A stretch of 36,559 nt of DNA from Acholeplasmataceae bacterium UBA5769 (GCA_002418725.1 DIER01000020.1:1-36559); one strand, 5' to 3'; counted from the first letter of the stretch, positions 7,877-16,234 are shown. Numbers and translations: made by a program. The notes: generated from the letters alone by a model not told the origin.

Positions 7877-9822
7877 ATAACAAGGTTTTTTTTAAGGGTT
7901 ACGACCGTTTATTATTGCGTGCAACCACCGGATATGCATCTTATCAGATGTCTCGAGGAACCTTTAAAACAAAAGATCATCTTAAACCATGGAAAAAACT
8001 CACCTTTCATCATATGGATGAAGGGTTTTTTTGGTATGGTGTTGATGAAGAGTGGATTGGAATTAAACCTGAAGAACATCCCACACACGTGATTCTCCAT
8101 TTAATCAACAAATCGACATTTAATCGTTTGGAATGGACACATAAAGCTGAAGAAGATGAACATATTTATGGCTGTGGTGAACAGTTTGCTGCTTTTGATT
8201 TAAAAGGAAAAAAGGTCGTTGTTTGGGTCAGTGAACATCACTCTGTGAAAAAGCTTGTCAAAAAATACTTACGTGAAAAGATATGTGGCATCAATCCCAA
8301 GCACCAAAGTCCTTGGAAAGAACAACAAACTTATTTTGCACAACCAACCTATCTTTCAAGTAAAGGTTACCTTTTTCATGCTGAGTGTGATGCGTATCAA
8401 GTTTATGATTTTAAGAAAACAAAGACTGTACACCAATTTAGAAGCATTCCTCAAAAATTCTATCTTTTTCAAAACGATAATTATTTAGACCTTGTTGGAC
8501 AGTTAAATGCAGTTATTGGAAGACAACCCAAACTTCCCTCCTGGATTCACCAAGGTGCTATGATTGCATCACAAGGTGGCACAGCATCGCTTTTAGATAA
8601 AGTAAAGACATGTGAAGAGAACCATATACCTGTTTCAGGTGTTTGGTCTCAAGACTGGTCAGGCAATTTAATCACGGCATTTGGCTATCAGGTTTATTGG
8701 AATTGGCAGGTACATCATGAACTATATCCAAATCTCAAGGAAACAATTCAGAAGTTAGAAGAGAAAAATATTGCCTTCTTAGGTTACATCAATACATTTC
8801 TAAAAGAAGATACGGTACTTTATAAAGAGGGGAAAGAACAGGGCTATCTTGTTTTAAATCAAAAGCGTGAGGTTTATCACATTAAATCGACGACATTTCA
8901 AGCAGGCATCGTTGATTTAACAAACCCCAAAGCTTGGGCATGGTATAAAAACGTGATTCAAAAAGAAATGATTGATCTTGGCATGAAAGGATGGATGGCA
9001 GATTTTGGTGAGTATTTACCTATCGATGCGATGATACATCAAGGTGATCCTAAAGATGTTCATAATCTATGGCCAGTCCTTTGGGCTAAGCTTAATTATG
9101 AAGCGATTGTTGAATCAAACAAAAAAGATAAACTTTTCTTTTTTGTCCGCGCAGGTTATGCTGGAACACATCGATATGCACCATCACTTTGGGCAGGGGA
9201 CCAACACGTTGATTTCTCTATAGAAGATGGACTTCCTTCAGCAATCGTCTCAGCACTTTCTCTAGCGACTTCAGGGATTGGGGTTACGCATTCAGATATT
9301 GGTGGCTATACGACCATTTTGCATATGAAAAGATCAAAAGAACTGTTGATTCGTTGGGCTGAAATGAATGTATTCTCACCTATCTTTCGTTTTCATGAAG
9401 GGAATCAACCAGATAAAAATGTTCAGTTTCATCATGATCAAGTGACTCTAGAACACATCGGTCGCTTAAGTAAATATTACAAGTTATTAGGACCTTATAC
9501 CGAAAAACTAAAAGTGGAATATGAAGAAAAAGGTTATCCCCTGATTCGTCCACTGTTTTTTCACAGTCAGGAAGCTTGGACCTTTGATGTCTCACATGCT
9601 TTCATGTATGGCAGTGATATTCTGTGTTATCCTGTGTTAAATCAAGGTGTCTCAAAGATGAACATAAGATTACCTCAAGGGGCATGGCGCCAGCTAGGAA
9701 CGAACCTTTCGTTTACTGAAGGCATGCATGAAATTGAAACACCACTGGGTTTTCCGATTGCTTTTTATCTTGAAGGTAGTGAGTTTCATGAAGCCTTCGA
9801 GTTGGTAGCTGAATTGTTTTAA
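7873..9822 (+). CDS. yihQ: GH31 alpha-glycosidase, YihQ-like probable sulfoquinovosidase
   Basis: I chose the ATG at 7873 (649 residues): it makes a 4-base overlap with the transporter stop and has GGAG 9 bases upstream; an in-frame ATG at 7858 would add 5 residues. The match to E. coli YihQ (678 aa) is close and long. The nucleophile is D377 in GWMADFGEYLP and the acid/base is D443 in LWAGDQHVDFS. Recalled YihQ sulfoquinovose-binding residues align with conserved spacing: Q262 = Q234, Q288 = Q260, W304 = W276, Y508 = Y479. The exception is R301, which is Q273 here (FGYQVYWNW against FGKRVMWNW). Family members release sulfoquinovose from sulfolipid-derived glycosides by retaining hydrolysis. 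No signal peptide is visible, so it acts in the cytosol after import. The Arg loss leaves some doubt about the exact substrate. Confidence 0.83.
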   Translation: MNNKVFFKGYDRLLLRATTGYASYQMSRGTFKTKDHLKPWKKLTFHHMDEGFFWYGVDEEWIGIKPEEHPTHVILHLINKSTFNRLEWTHKAEEDEHIYGCGEQFAAFDLKGKKVVVWVSEHHSVKKLVKKYLREKICGINPKHQSPWKEQQTYFAQPTYLSSKGYLFHAECDAYQVYDFKKTKTVHQFRSIPQKFYLFQNDNYLDLVGQLNAVIGRQPKLPSWIHQGAMIASQGGTASLLDKVKTCEENHIPVSGVWSQDWSGNLITAFGYQVYWNWQVHHELYPNLKETIQKLEEKNIAFLGYINTFLKEDTVLYKEGKEQGYLVLNQKREVYHIKSTTFQAGIVDLTNPKAWAWYKNVIQKEMIDLGMKGWMADFGEYLPIDAMIHQGDPKDVHNLWPVLWAKLNYEAIVESNKKDKLFFFVRAGYAGTHRYAPSLWAGDQHVDFSIEDGLPSAIVSALSLATSGIGVTHSDIGGYTTILHMKRSKELLIRWAEMNVFSPIFRFHEGNQPDKNVQFHHDQVTLEHIGRLSKYYKLLGPYTEKLKVEYEEKGYPLIRPLFFHSQEAWTFDVSHAFMYGSDILCYPVLNQGVSKMNIRLPQGAWRQLGTNLSFTEGMHEIETPLGFPIAFYLEGSEFHEAFELVAELF

Positions 9823-9908
9823 TGTCTTTCACAGTGAATATCTTGTGTGCTAGCCATTTTTTACATCAATTTGCTTATTATTTAGACAGTTAATAAAGTA
9901 TATTTTGG

Positions 9909-9922
9909 TTAAAACGTTTTCA
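9909..9922. promoter_or_regulatory. cre-like box upstream of pflB
   Basis: TTAAAACGTTTTCA matches the CcpA consensus TGNAANCGNWNNCA at all but one fixed position (T for G). It contains the perfect palindrome AAAACGTTTT. It lies 24 bases upstream of the -35 box, a position more often linked with activation than repression. No ccpA gene is in the window. Confidence 0.35.
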
Positions 9923-9945
9923 TCTTAAACCTTTATAACTTTGCT

Positions 9946-9973
9946 TTGAAAGTCCTTCCTTATCTTATATAAT
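9946..9973 (+). promoter_or_regulatory. Promoter of pflB-pflA
   Basis: TTGAAA (9946-9951) and TATAAT (9968-9973) with a 16-base spacer. The pflB start is 49 bases after the -10, preceded by AGGAGGAC. The rest of the 200-base gap 9823-10022 shows no clear terminator for the upstream operon. Confidence 0.6.
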
Positions 9974-10022
9974 GACTGTGCTGAACACGAAATTATTTAA
10001 ATAGATAGAGGAGGACTTTTTT

Positions 10023-12284
10023 ATGTTTTGTTGGAGAGAGTTTAAAGAAGGTACATGGAAAACATCCGTGAATGTACGCGACTTTATGGATAAGAATTAC
10101 GAGGAATATGTCGGAAATGCATCCTTTTTAGCAGGTGCAACAGAAAGTAGTTTAAAGTTGAATCAACGTCTGATAGATTTACTTGAGGAAGAAAGACAAA
10201 AGGGTGGTGTCATTGAACTTGATACACATGTTGTCGCATCTATCACGAGTCATGAAGCAGGATACATTGATAAATCACTAGAAAAGATTGTGGGTCTTCA
10301 GACCGATAAACCTTTTAAACGTGCCTTTCATCCTTATGGAGGTATCCAAGTGGCTACTAAAGCTGCTGAAGCTTATGGTTATCACGTCAGTGATGATTTA
10401 AAACATGTCTTCACCGAATATCGTAAGACACATAACCAAGGTGTTTTTGATGTCTATAGTGGTGATATTCGTAAAGCGAGAAGATCAGGCATTATCACTG
10501 GCTTACCTGATGGGTATGGTAGAGGTAGAATCATTGGTGATTATCGAAGAGTCGCACTCTATGGGATTGATTTCTTAATTGAACAAAAAAAGAAAAGTAA
10601 GACGGATTATAGTTACCCCATGAATGAGAAAAACATTCGTTTAAGAGAAGAGATTCAAGAACAAATCAATGCACTTACTGATCTTAAGACATTAGGTCAT
10701 CTTTATGGATTTGATTTATCAAAGCCTGCAACGAATGCAACCGAAGCCATTCAATGGTTATACTTTGGTTATTTAGCTGCCGTCAAAGAACAAAACGGTG
10801 CAGCCATGAGTTTAGGGAGAACTGCAACCTTCTTAGATATCTATATCGAAAGAGATTTAAAAGAAGGCACATTAACCGAAGTTGAAGCACAAGAGTTAAT
10901 CGACCATTTCGTGATGAAATTGCGTATGGTTCGTTTTGCACGTACACCTGAATACAATGAACTCTTCACAGGTGATCCAACTTGGGTTACAGAGTCTCTT
11001 GCAGGGATGAACAAAGATGGTCGTTCATGGGTGACCAAAAATACGTACAGATACCTTCAAACACTATATAACCTAGGCACATCTGCAGAACCAAATTTAA
11101 CGGTATTATGGAGTGAGAACTTACCAGAAAACTTTAAGAAGTTTTGTGCGAAGGTCTCTATTGATACATCCTCCATTCAATATGAAAATGATGACCTCAT
11201 GAGACCAAATCATACCGATGATTACGCGATTGCATGCTGCGTCTCACCGATGGCTTTAGGCAGTGAAATGCAATTTTTTGGTGCAAGAGCCAATATCGCG
11301 AAAGCACTCCTTTACGCGATCAATGATGGGAAAGATGAAATTACAGGAGATCAGGTAGCGCCAAGTATTGGTAAGGTTCAATCGGAGTATCTTGATTTTG
11401 ATGATGTCATGAAGAAATTTGATACCATGCTTGATTGGCTTGCGAAGACTTATGTCAGTGCATTAAACGTGATTCATTACATGCACGATAAATATGCGTA
11501 TGAAAGATTACAAATGGCCCTTCATGATGCCGAAGTGAAAAGACACTTCGCAACCGGGGTTGCAGGATTATCGGTTGTTGCAGATTCCTTATCTGCAATC
11601 AAATACGCAAAAGTTAAGCCTATTTATAATGAAAAGAACTTAATCGTCGATTTTGAAACAACTGGAAGTTTTCCATATTACGGTAACAATGATGACCGTG
11701 TGGATCAACTCGCAATCGATGTTGTTCGACGCTTTATGGATAAAATTAGAAATCAATATACCTACCGTGAATCGGTACCTACGATGAGTGTTTTAACCAT
11801 TACATCGAATGTCGTTTATGGTAAGAAAACAGGGAATACCCCTGATGGTAGAAAATATGGGGAAGCTTTTGCACCAGGTGCTAACCCGATGCATGGAAGA
11901 GATAAGTCAGGAGCATTAAAATCATTGATGTCCGTATCTAAGATTCCATGTGAATCCTGTCAAGATGGCATCTCAAATACCTTCACGTTAGTTCCTGCGG
12001 CTTTAGGTAAAGATGTGATGATTGAAGCAGAGGGTAGTCAACTCTTTGAAACAGACATAAAAGTAGATAACCTTGTAGGTATTCTAGATGGTTATTTTAT
12101 CAGTGGTGGCTATCACTTAAACGTCAATATCTTTAACCGTGCTATGCTCATGGATGCCTATGATCATCCTGAAAAATATCCGAATTTAACCATTAGAGTT
12201 TCAGGATATGCTGTTAACTTCTCGAATTTAACCAATGAACAAAAACGAGAAGTGATCAGTCGTACGTTCCATGAATCTATCTAA
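10023..12284 (+). CDS. pflB: Formate C-acetyltransferase (pyruvate formate-lyase)
   Basis: A 753-residue glycyl-radical enzyme, near the 760 of E. coli PflB. It converts pyruvate plus CoA to acetyl-CoA and formate in anaerobic fermentation. The active-site cysteine pair is C405-C406 in IACCVSPMALGSEMQFFGAR, and the glycyl radical site is G728 in RVSGYAV, 25 residues from the end. Substrate-binding regions such as FLAGATESS (about 36-44) and GNTPDGRKYGEAFAPGANP (about 608-626) are present. The full catalytic set distinguishes it from glycerol dehydratase and choline lyase relatives. The activating enzyme follows with a 14-base overlap. A cre-like box and strong promoter precede it. Acetyl-CoA from this enzyme would be the main carbon exit for sugars entering from the neighbouring catabolic operons. 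Confidence 0.97.
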   Translation: MFCWREFKEGTWKTSVNVRDFMDKNYEEYVGNASFLAGATESSLKLNQRLIDLLEEERQKGGVIELDTHVVASITSHEAGYIDKSLEKIVGLQTDKPFKRAFHPYGGIQVATKAAEAYGYHVSDDLKHVFTEYRKTHNQGVFDVYSGDIRKARRSGIITGLPDGYGRGRIIGDYRRVALYGIDFLIEQKKKSKTDYSYPMNEKNIRLREEIQEQINALTDLKTLGHLYGFDLSKPATNATEAIQWLYFGYLAAVKEQNGAAMSLGRTATFLDIYIERDLKEGTLTEVEAQELIDHFVMKLRMVRFARTPEYNELFTGDPTWVTESLAGMNKDGRSWVTKNTYRYLQTLYNLGTSAEPNLTVLWSENLPENFKKFCAKVSIDTSSIQYENDDLMRPNHTDDYAIACCVSPMALGSEMQFFGARANIAKALLYAINDGKDEITGDQVAPSIGKVQSEYLDFDDVMKKFDTMLDWLAKTYVSALNVIHYMHDKYAYERLQMALHDAEVKRHFATGVAGLSVVADSLSAIKYAKVKPIYNEKNLIVDFETTGSFPYYGNNDDRVDQLAIDVVRRFMDKIRNQYTYRESVPTMSVLTITSNVVYGKKTGNTPDGRKYGEAFAPGANPMHGRDKSGALKSLMSVSKIPCESCQDGISNTFTLVPAALGKDVMIEAEGSQLFETDIKVDNLVGILDGYFISGGYHLNVNIFNRAMLMDAYDHPEKYPNLTIRVSGYAVNFSNLTNEQKREVISRTFHESI

Positions 12285-13029
12285 AACGGTGTTTGGAAAT
12301 GTGCATTCCATTGAGACCTTTGGTGCCTTTGATGGTCCAGGAATCAGGTATGTCTTATTCCTGCAAGGATGCCCATTTCAATGTCAGTACTGTCATAACA
12401 GAGATACATGGAGTTACGAGAAAAATAAGCAGATGACTGCAGATGAAGTGTTATCTGATTTTGAAAAGTATAGTCATTTTTATAGAAAAGGTGGTATCAC
12501 CGTGAGTGGTGGTGAACCTTTACTACAAATTCATTTTCTGATTGAACTTTTTCGTAAAGCAAAAGAACGAAACATTCATACCTGTTTAGATACATCAGGG
12601 GGTTCTTATCACACAAAAAATGATGCACTATTTATGGAACTCATGACGTACACAGACCTTGTCTTACTTGATATCAAGCATATCGATGAGAAGAAGCATC
12701 AAAGCTTGACAAAAAGTTCAAATCAACCCGTTTTAGCATTCGCAAAACTGCTTGATCAACTGCAGAAAAAAGTCATCATCAGGCATGTGTTGGTACCAAC
12801 CATCACCGATGAAGAAGAAGATTTAAAACATTTAAGAAGGTTTTTGAATACCTTGACAAATGTTGTAGGGATAGAAGTCTTACCTTATCATAAAGCAGGC
12901 ATTAAGAAGTGGAATGATTTAGGGTATACATATGAACTAGAGCATATCAGTGAACCAACAAAAGATATGGTGAAGAGAGCTGAAGCTATTCTAATGAATG
13001 ATTATTTGTTTTTATCCTTACTAAAATGA
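12271..13029 (+). CDS. pflA: Pyruvate formate-lyase activating enzyme (radical SAM)
   Basis: A 252-residue radical SAM protein. The CxxxCxxC cluster motif is C34, C38 and C41 in QGCPFQCQYCHN, with the PflA-typical HSIETFGAFDGPGIRYVLF just before it and GGITVSGGEPLLQ (about 75-87) binding SAM. It abstracts a hydrogen from G728 of PflB using SAM and a [4Fe-4S] cluster under anoxia. It lacks the extra ferredoxin-like cluster insert of glycerol dehydratase activases, so it fits pyruvate formate-lyase. Its start lies 14 bases inside the pflB end, which implies translational coupling. A hairpin terminator follows at 13081. Confidence 0.95.
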   Translation: MNLSKTVFGNVHSIETFGAFDGPGIRYVLFLQGCPFQCQYCHNRDTWSYEKNKQMTADEVLSDFEKYSHFYRKGGITVSGGEPLLQIHFLIELFRKAKERNIHTCLDTSGGSYHTKNDALFMELMTYTDLVLLDIKHIDEKKHQSLTKSSNQPVLAFAKLLDQLQKKVIIRHVLVPTITDEEEDLKHLRRFLNTLTNVVGIEVLPYHKAGIKKWNDLGYTYELEHISEPTKDMVKRAEAILMNDYLFLSLLK

Positions 13030-13080
13030 TGAATTTAAAGTTGATATATCCCCAGCAAATGTTAGAATGAACTGTAGAAC

Positions 13081-13117
13081 AAATCTTGTACCCTTAATGG
13101 TGTATGAGATTTTTTTA
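13081..13117 (+). terminator. Rho-independent terminator of pflBA
   Basis: AAATCTTGTAC (13081-13091) pairs with GTATGAGATTT (13102-13112), allowing two G-U pairs, around a 10-base loop. A T-run covers 13110-13116. It ends the pfl operon 50 bases after the pflA stop. Confidence 0.6.
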
Positions 13118-13183
13118 TATATGTCTAAAAAGTATCTTTTCATTGATCTATTGTGTAAAATAGAGGAAAAGGAGGTTTTATGT

Positions 13184-13429
13184 ATGATTAAAATAGAAGT
13201 TATCGAAAAAACACGAAAAATTGATAAGATGGCAGAAAAAATGAAGGAAGTTATCGAACAAAATGAAAAAGAAGGATGGGACTTTGTCAACGCCGTAGGA
13301 ACCCCAAAAGAAGGACTAATCCTTACATTCAATGAGAATCCAACGTACAAATTAAACCAAGATATCAATAAGGGCATTAACGAAGTTAAAAACAAGATCA
13401 ATAAAGTCGTAGATGCGATTAAAAATTGA
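13184..13429 (+). CDS. Small protein of unknown function (81 aa)
   Basis: The start at 13184 is chosen because AAAGGAGG lies 8 bases upstream at 13168-13175; a longer frame reading back to 13067 has no such site and crosses the pfl terminator. The 81-residue product is charged (many Lys and Glu), has no membrane segment or signal peptide, and ends in an amphipathic stretch (INEVKNKINKVVDAIKN). The central GWDFVNAVGTPKEGLILTF loosely recalls the DUF4177 fold, in which a short beta-sheet carries GWEFV-like text, but I would not assign it. It is monocistronic between two good terminators, with a possible TAAAAT -10 at 13156-13161. Function unknown. Confidence 0.7.
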   Translation: MIKIEVIEKTRKIDKMAEKMKEVIEQNEKEGWDFVNAVGTPKEGLILTFNENPTYKLNQDINKGINEVKNKINKVVDAIKN

Positions 13430-13458
13430 TAACGTTTCAAATTTTTTAGACAAAACAT

Positions 13459-13490
13459 AAAAATCCTCGACTTTTTTGAGGATTTTTATT
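13459..13490 (+). terminator. Rho-independent terminator
   Basis: Perfect 10-bp stem AAAAATCCTC (13459-13468) with GAGGATTTTT (13478-13487), 9-base loop, U-rich tail. It closes the 81-residue orphan gene and, by its symmetric A/T tails, could work on both strands. Confidence 0.8.
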
Positions 13491-13565
13491 TTGCAAATTG
13501 GCTGTAATGTTATACTATACGTAACGAAACTTTCATTTGTTTTATATTTATGACTGGGAGAAGAC

Positions 13566-14594
13566 ATGAAAAAATTATCTGCAAAAGCATTTGAAAAGAG
13601 ATACTTAACTTTAATCTTTTCACTTTTAGGTGTGTTTATTGTTTCTTTGATTGCTGCAACCATCACAGGACTTATTCCAAACATGCCCATCTGGATAACA
13701 TTGATGCTCGTTGGCGTTGGTGTTTTATCGATTGGTATCATTTTTGTATTAGGTAAAAAGTACAAGGGGAGAATGGTTAACATTCAACATGAAATAGAAG
13801 AAGAGACATTCCAAAAACATCTCATTCAAGATTTACCCATCCCCTTAACTTGGACTGTGTTTCAAGAGTTTAAGGAATTATGCGAAGGAGAGAGTTTTCG
13901 TATCACACCAGAAGGTGTCTTTATGGGTGAAGAAACGATCTTATGGCATATGGTTAGCTCCTTTAAGGCGACCCGTATCGATCAAGAGTTTCAACTTGTA
14001 TTGACCTTTGATAGAGAAGATGGTTCTGCTCATTTTAAAACAATCATGTCTGGTGTTGTCATAAAGTTGATTGAACATTATAGCGACATCAAACTAGATG
14101 AATCTGAGATTAACCAAGCGCAAGATGAGCATTTGTCCATCATCCAAAGCGAGATTGTTTGGGGACACAATCGTTTACTTCAATTAGAAAAGATAGGCTT
14201 TATCTCGCTGATTTCAGTCATTGGATTGGGGATTGGTATTTTGATGGGTATCTACGTCACCCATTCAAGCATTGGGATCACGGTTGCTAACCTGATCATC
14301 ATCCCTAATGTTTTAATCGTTTATCCAAATCGTTATAAAGATTATCCTAAGTCTTCATACTTGATGAATAAAAAGGTGATTGGTTTTGCAAGAGGACGTA
14401 AAGTATTGATTTTACCTTTTGAGAAAATTGATAGCATGTCTTATGATCATCGAAAACTATATATCAATTTAACTGATCTGGATAAGCATGGAAATCCTAT
14501 GATATTTTATATACCAAGGGATTCATATTTGATTGACCGTTTAAAAGAACATTTGACGCTATATCAGATTGATAAGCAAGTCATTAAGTTATAG
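13566..14594 (+). CDS. Membrane protein of unknown function with two helix pairs
   Basis: A 342-residue protein not recognised by name. Two membrane helices lie at about 13-35 and 40-62, and two more at about 209-230 and 233-252. Between and after them are soluble segments rich in beta strands (about 100-165: GESFRITPEGVFMGEETILW and onward; about 265-342: GFARGRKVLILPFEKIDSMS and onward). Both soluble parts resemble bacterial PH-like membrane proteins of the YcxB type, where a short strand meander follows the helices; this is a weak fold impression, not a family call. The layout looks like a duplicated helix-pair plus PH-like unit. A GGGAG ribosome site precedes the ATG. The S66 peptidase follows after 13 bases, so it may belong to an envelope-related operon. 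Confidence 0.75.
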   Translation: MKKLSAKAFEKRYLTLIFSLLGVFIVSLIAATITGLIPNMPIWITLMLVGVGVLSIGIIFVLGKKYKGRMVNIQHEIEEETFQKHLIQDLPIPLTWTVFQEFKELCEGESFRITPEGVFMGEETILWHMVSSFKATRIDQEFQLVLTFDREDGSAHFKTIMSGVVIKLIEHYSDIKLDESEINQAQDEHLSIIQSEIVWGHNRLLQLEKIGFISLISVIGLGIGILMGIYVTHSSIGITVANLIIIPNVLIVYPNRYKDYPKSSYLMNKKVIGFARGRKVLILPFEKIDSMSYDHRKLYINLTDLDKHGNPMIFYIPRDSYLIDRLKEHLTLYQIDKQVIKL

Positions 14595-14607
14595 GAAGGA
14601 CATATAT

Positions 14608-15693
14608 ATGATAAAACCTGCACACCTAAAGCAAGGCGATCAGATAGCCGTCGTAAGTCTTTCATCTGGTATCTTAGGTGAACCTTTTTGTGCCCATCAA
14701 GTCGCACGTGGTGTCAAAAGATTAAAGGATATGGGATTAAATCCCGTCTTCATGAAACATGCCTTAAAGGGACTTGACTTTGTTCAATCACATCCCGAAC
14801 TTCGTGCGCAAGACTTAAAGGATGCCTTTTTAGATCCTAACATCAAAGGTATTTTATGCGCCATTGGGGGCGATGAAACCTATAAGTTACTCCCTTATTT
14901 GATGGATGATGAGGTCTTTATAGAAACCGTTAAAAAATCACCTAAGATTTTTCTAGGCTTTTCAGATACAACCAACAATCATTTAATGTTTTATAAATTA
15001 GGCTTAACAACTTATTATGGATTGAATTTTTTAAGTGATGTTGCTGAACTAGATAAAGAGATGATGCCTTATACAAAAGAAGCATTTTTAAAACTTTTTA
15101 TCAATGAACCAAAGACAAAGATCTTACCTAGTCCAATCTGGTATGAAGAGAGAAGAGATTTCTCAGTTCAAGCTATGGATACACCACGTATCAGCCACAC
15201 AGAAACCAAGGGATACGAGGTTTTATACGGTAAGGGTATCGTTAGTGGAAAACTCTTAGGAGGTTGCTTAGAAAGCCTTTATGATGGTTATACAGGGAAT
15301 CGCTACCCTGAACAAAAAGATATCTATGAGAGATATCAATTAATGCCTCAAAAAGAAGATTGGAAAGATAAAATACTTTTTATTGAAACGAGTGAAGAGA
15401 AACCTTCTCCTGAACTATACTTGAATTATTTACAAGAATTAGAAAGACAAGGCGTTTTTGAAGGTATTCGAGGTATGATTGTTGGTAAACCACAAAATGA
15501 AGTTCATTATGATGCATATAAAAACATCCTTATCCAGTATGGGAAACAATATCAGATACCAATCTTTTACAATCTCAATGTTGGACATGCGGTACCGAGA
15601 ACAATGATTCCATATGGTTTAATGGGGACCATAGATTGTGAAGAAAAAACATTCTCAATTGATGAAACAATGTTTGATAAAGGAGAAATCTAG
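14608..15693 (+). CDS. S66-family LD-carboxypeptidase / MccF-like serine peptidase
   Basis: The ATG at 14608 is chosen because AGGAAGGA lies 7 bases upstream and the family starts with IKPAHLKQGDQIAVVSLSSG; an earlier in-frame ATG at 14569 overlaps the upstream gene. The 361-residue product carries the S66 triad: nucleophile S119 in LGFSDTTNN, E222 in KLLGGCLESL, and H327 in NVGHAVPR. The IGGDETYKLLPYL block is typical of the MccF branch. LdcA enzymes trim the terminal D-Ala from murein tetrapeptides in wall recycling; MccF enzymes cleave microcin C7-type nucleotide-peptide antibiotics. If the host is a wall-less mollicute, the MccF-type role or scavenging of foreign murein peptides is more likely. 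Two small genes follow in the same direction. Confidence 0.85.
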   Translation: MIKPAHLKQGDQIAVVSLSSGILGEPFCAHQVARGVKRLKDMGLNPVFMKHALKGLDFVQSHPELRAQDLKDAFLDPNIKGILCAIGGDETYKLLPYLMDDEVFIETVKKSPKIFLGFSDTTNNHLMFYKLGLTTYYGLNFLSDVAELDKEMMPYTKEAFLKLFINEPKTKILPSPIWYEERRDFSVQAMDTPRISHTETKGYEVLYGKGIVSGKLLGGCLESLYDGYTGNRYPEQKDIYERYQLMPQKEDWKDKILFIETSEEKPSPELYLNYLQELERQGVFEGIRGMIVGKPQNEVHYDAYKNILIQYGKQYQIPIFYNLNVGHAVPRTMIPYGLMGTIDCEEKTFSIDETMFDKGEI

Positions 15694-15694
15694 A

Positions 15695-15907
15695 ATGACA
15701 CTCTTGTTTGAGATACTTTATTCAGTTGCTAAGGCATCTATCATCAGTTCGATCATCTTAATCCTCCACTATATTGGCTTAAAAAGCCGGTTTGCAACAG
15801 ATAAAAAGGATAAACCTTACTTTTATATCTTCATCTTTATCATCCTTGTCATTGGTTTATCAATCCAAGATTTTTACCCGTTTTTTCCACTTAAGGTGAA
15901 TCCATGA
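15695..15907 (+). CDS. Small two-helix membrane protein
   Basis: The ATG at 15695 has AGGAGA 9 bases upstream and starts one base after the peptidase stop, so I prefer it to an in-frame ATG at 15638 inside the peptidase. The 70-residue product has two membrane helices (about 5-28 and 42-62) joined by a short charged turn with KSRFATDKKDKP. No family is recognised. Its last four bases overlap the YciI gene (ATGA at 15904-15907), so it is translated as part of the same mRNA. Confidence 0.65.
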   Translation: MTLLFEILYSVAKASIISSIILILHYIGLKSRFATDKKDKPYFYIFIFIILVIGLSIQDFYPFFPLKVNP

Positions 15908-16212
15908 AAACATTTGTCTATAAATTAAAGTTAAATGAAAGACTCTATGATGAAAAAGCTTGGACTGATGTTGATCACAGCGCAGTTGAAGCGCATTTTG
16001 AACGATTAAAAGAAGATTTTTTGAAGGGTTTCATTTTGCATGTTGGACGAACAGAAGACCCAAGATATGATGGGTTTGGTCTTGTGATCTTTCATGCGAA
16101 AGATGATGAAGAAGCTCATGCGTACATGATGAAGGACCCTGCAATTATTGGGGGTCAAATGACTGGAAAAGTGTTTGAATACAAGCCTATTTTTCACTTG
16201 AGTAAAGATTAA
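15904..16212 (+). CDS. YciI-family protein
   Basis: A 102-residue protein with the YciI-like alpha-beta fold: VDHSAVEAHFERLKEDFLKGFILHVG (helix and strand; read as two pieces), GFGLVIFHAKDDEEAHAYMMKDPAIIGG, and a C-terminal strand ending FEYKPIF. The His and Asp near HSAVEAHF and the DPAIIGG stretch match the family's putative active cleft, with the Asp of MKDP usually conserved. Family members are small dimeric enzymes, mostly of unknown reaction. It overlaps the upstream membrane peptide by 4 bases and is followed by a terminator. Confidence 0.82.
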   Translation: MKTFVYKLKLNERLYDEKAWTDVDHSAVEAHFERLKEDFLKGFILHVGRTEDPRYDGFGLVIFHAKDDEEAHAYMMKDPAIIGGQMTGKVFEYKPIFHLSKD

Positions 16213-16234
16213 ATTTAAAAAGATGTATGTTGAT

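Noticed and set aside
13067..13183. N-terminal extension of the 81-residue orphan
   Set aside because: It would run through the pfl terminator hairpin, and the strong AAAGGAGG site points to 13184.
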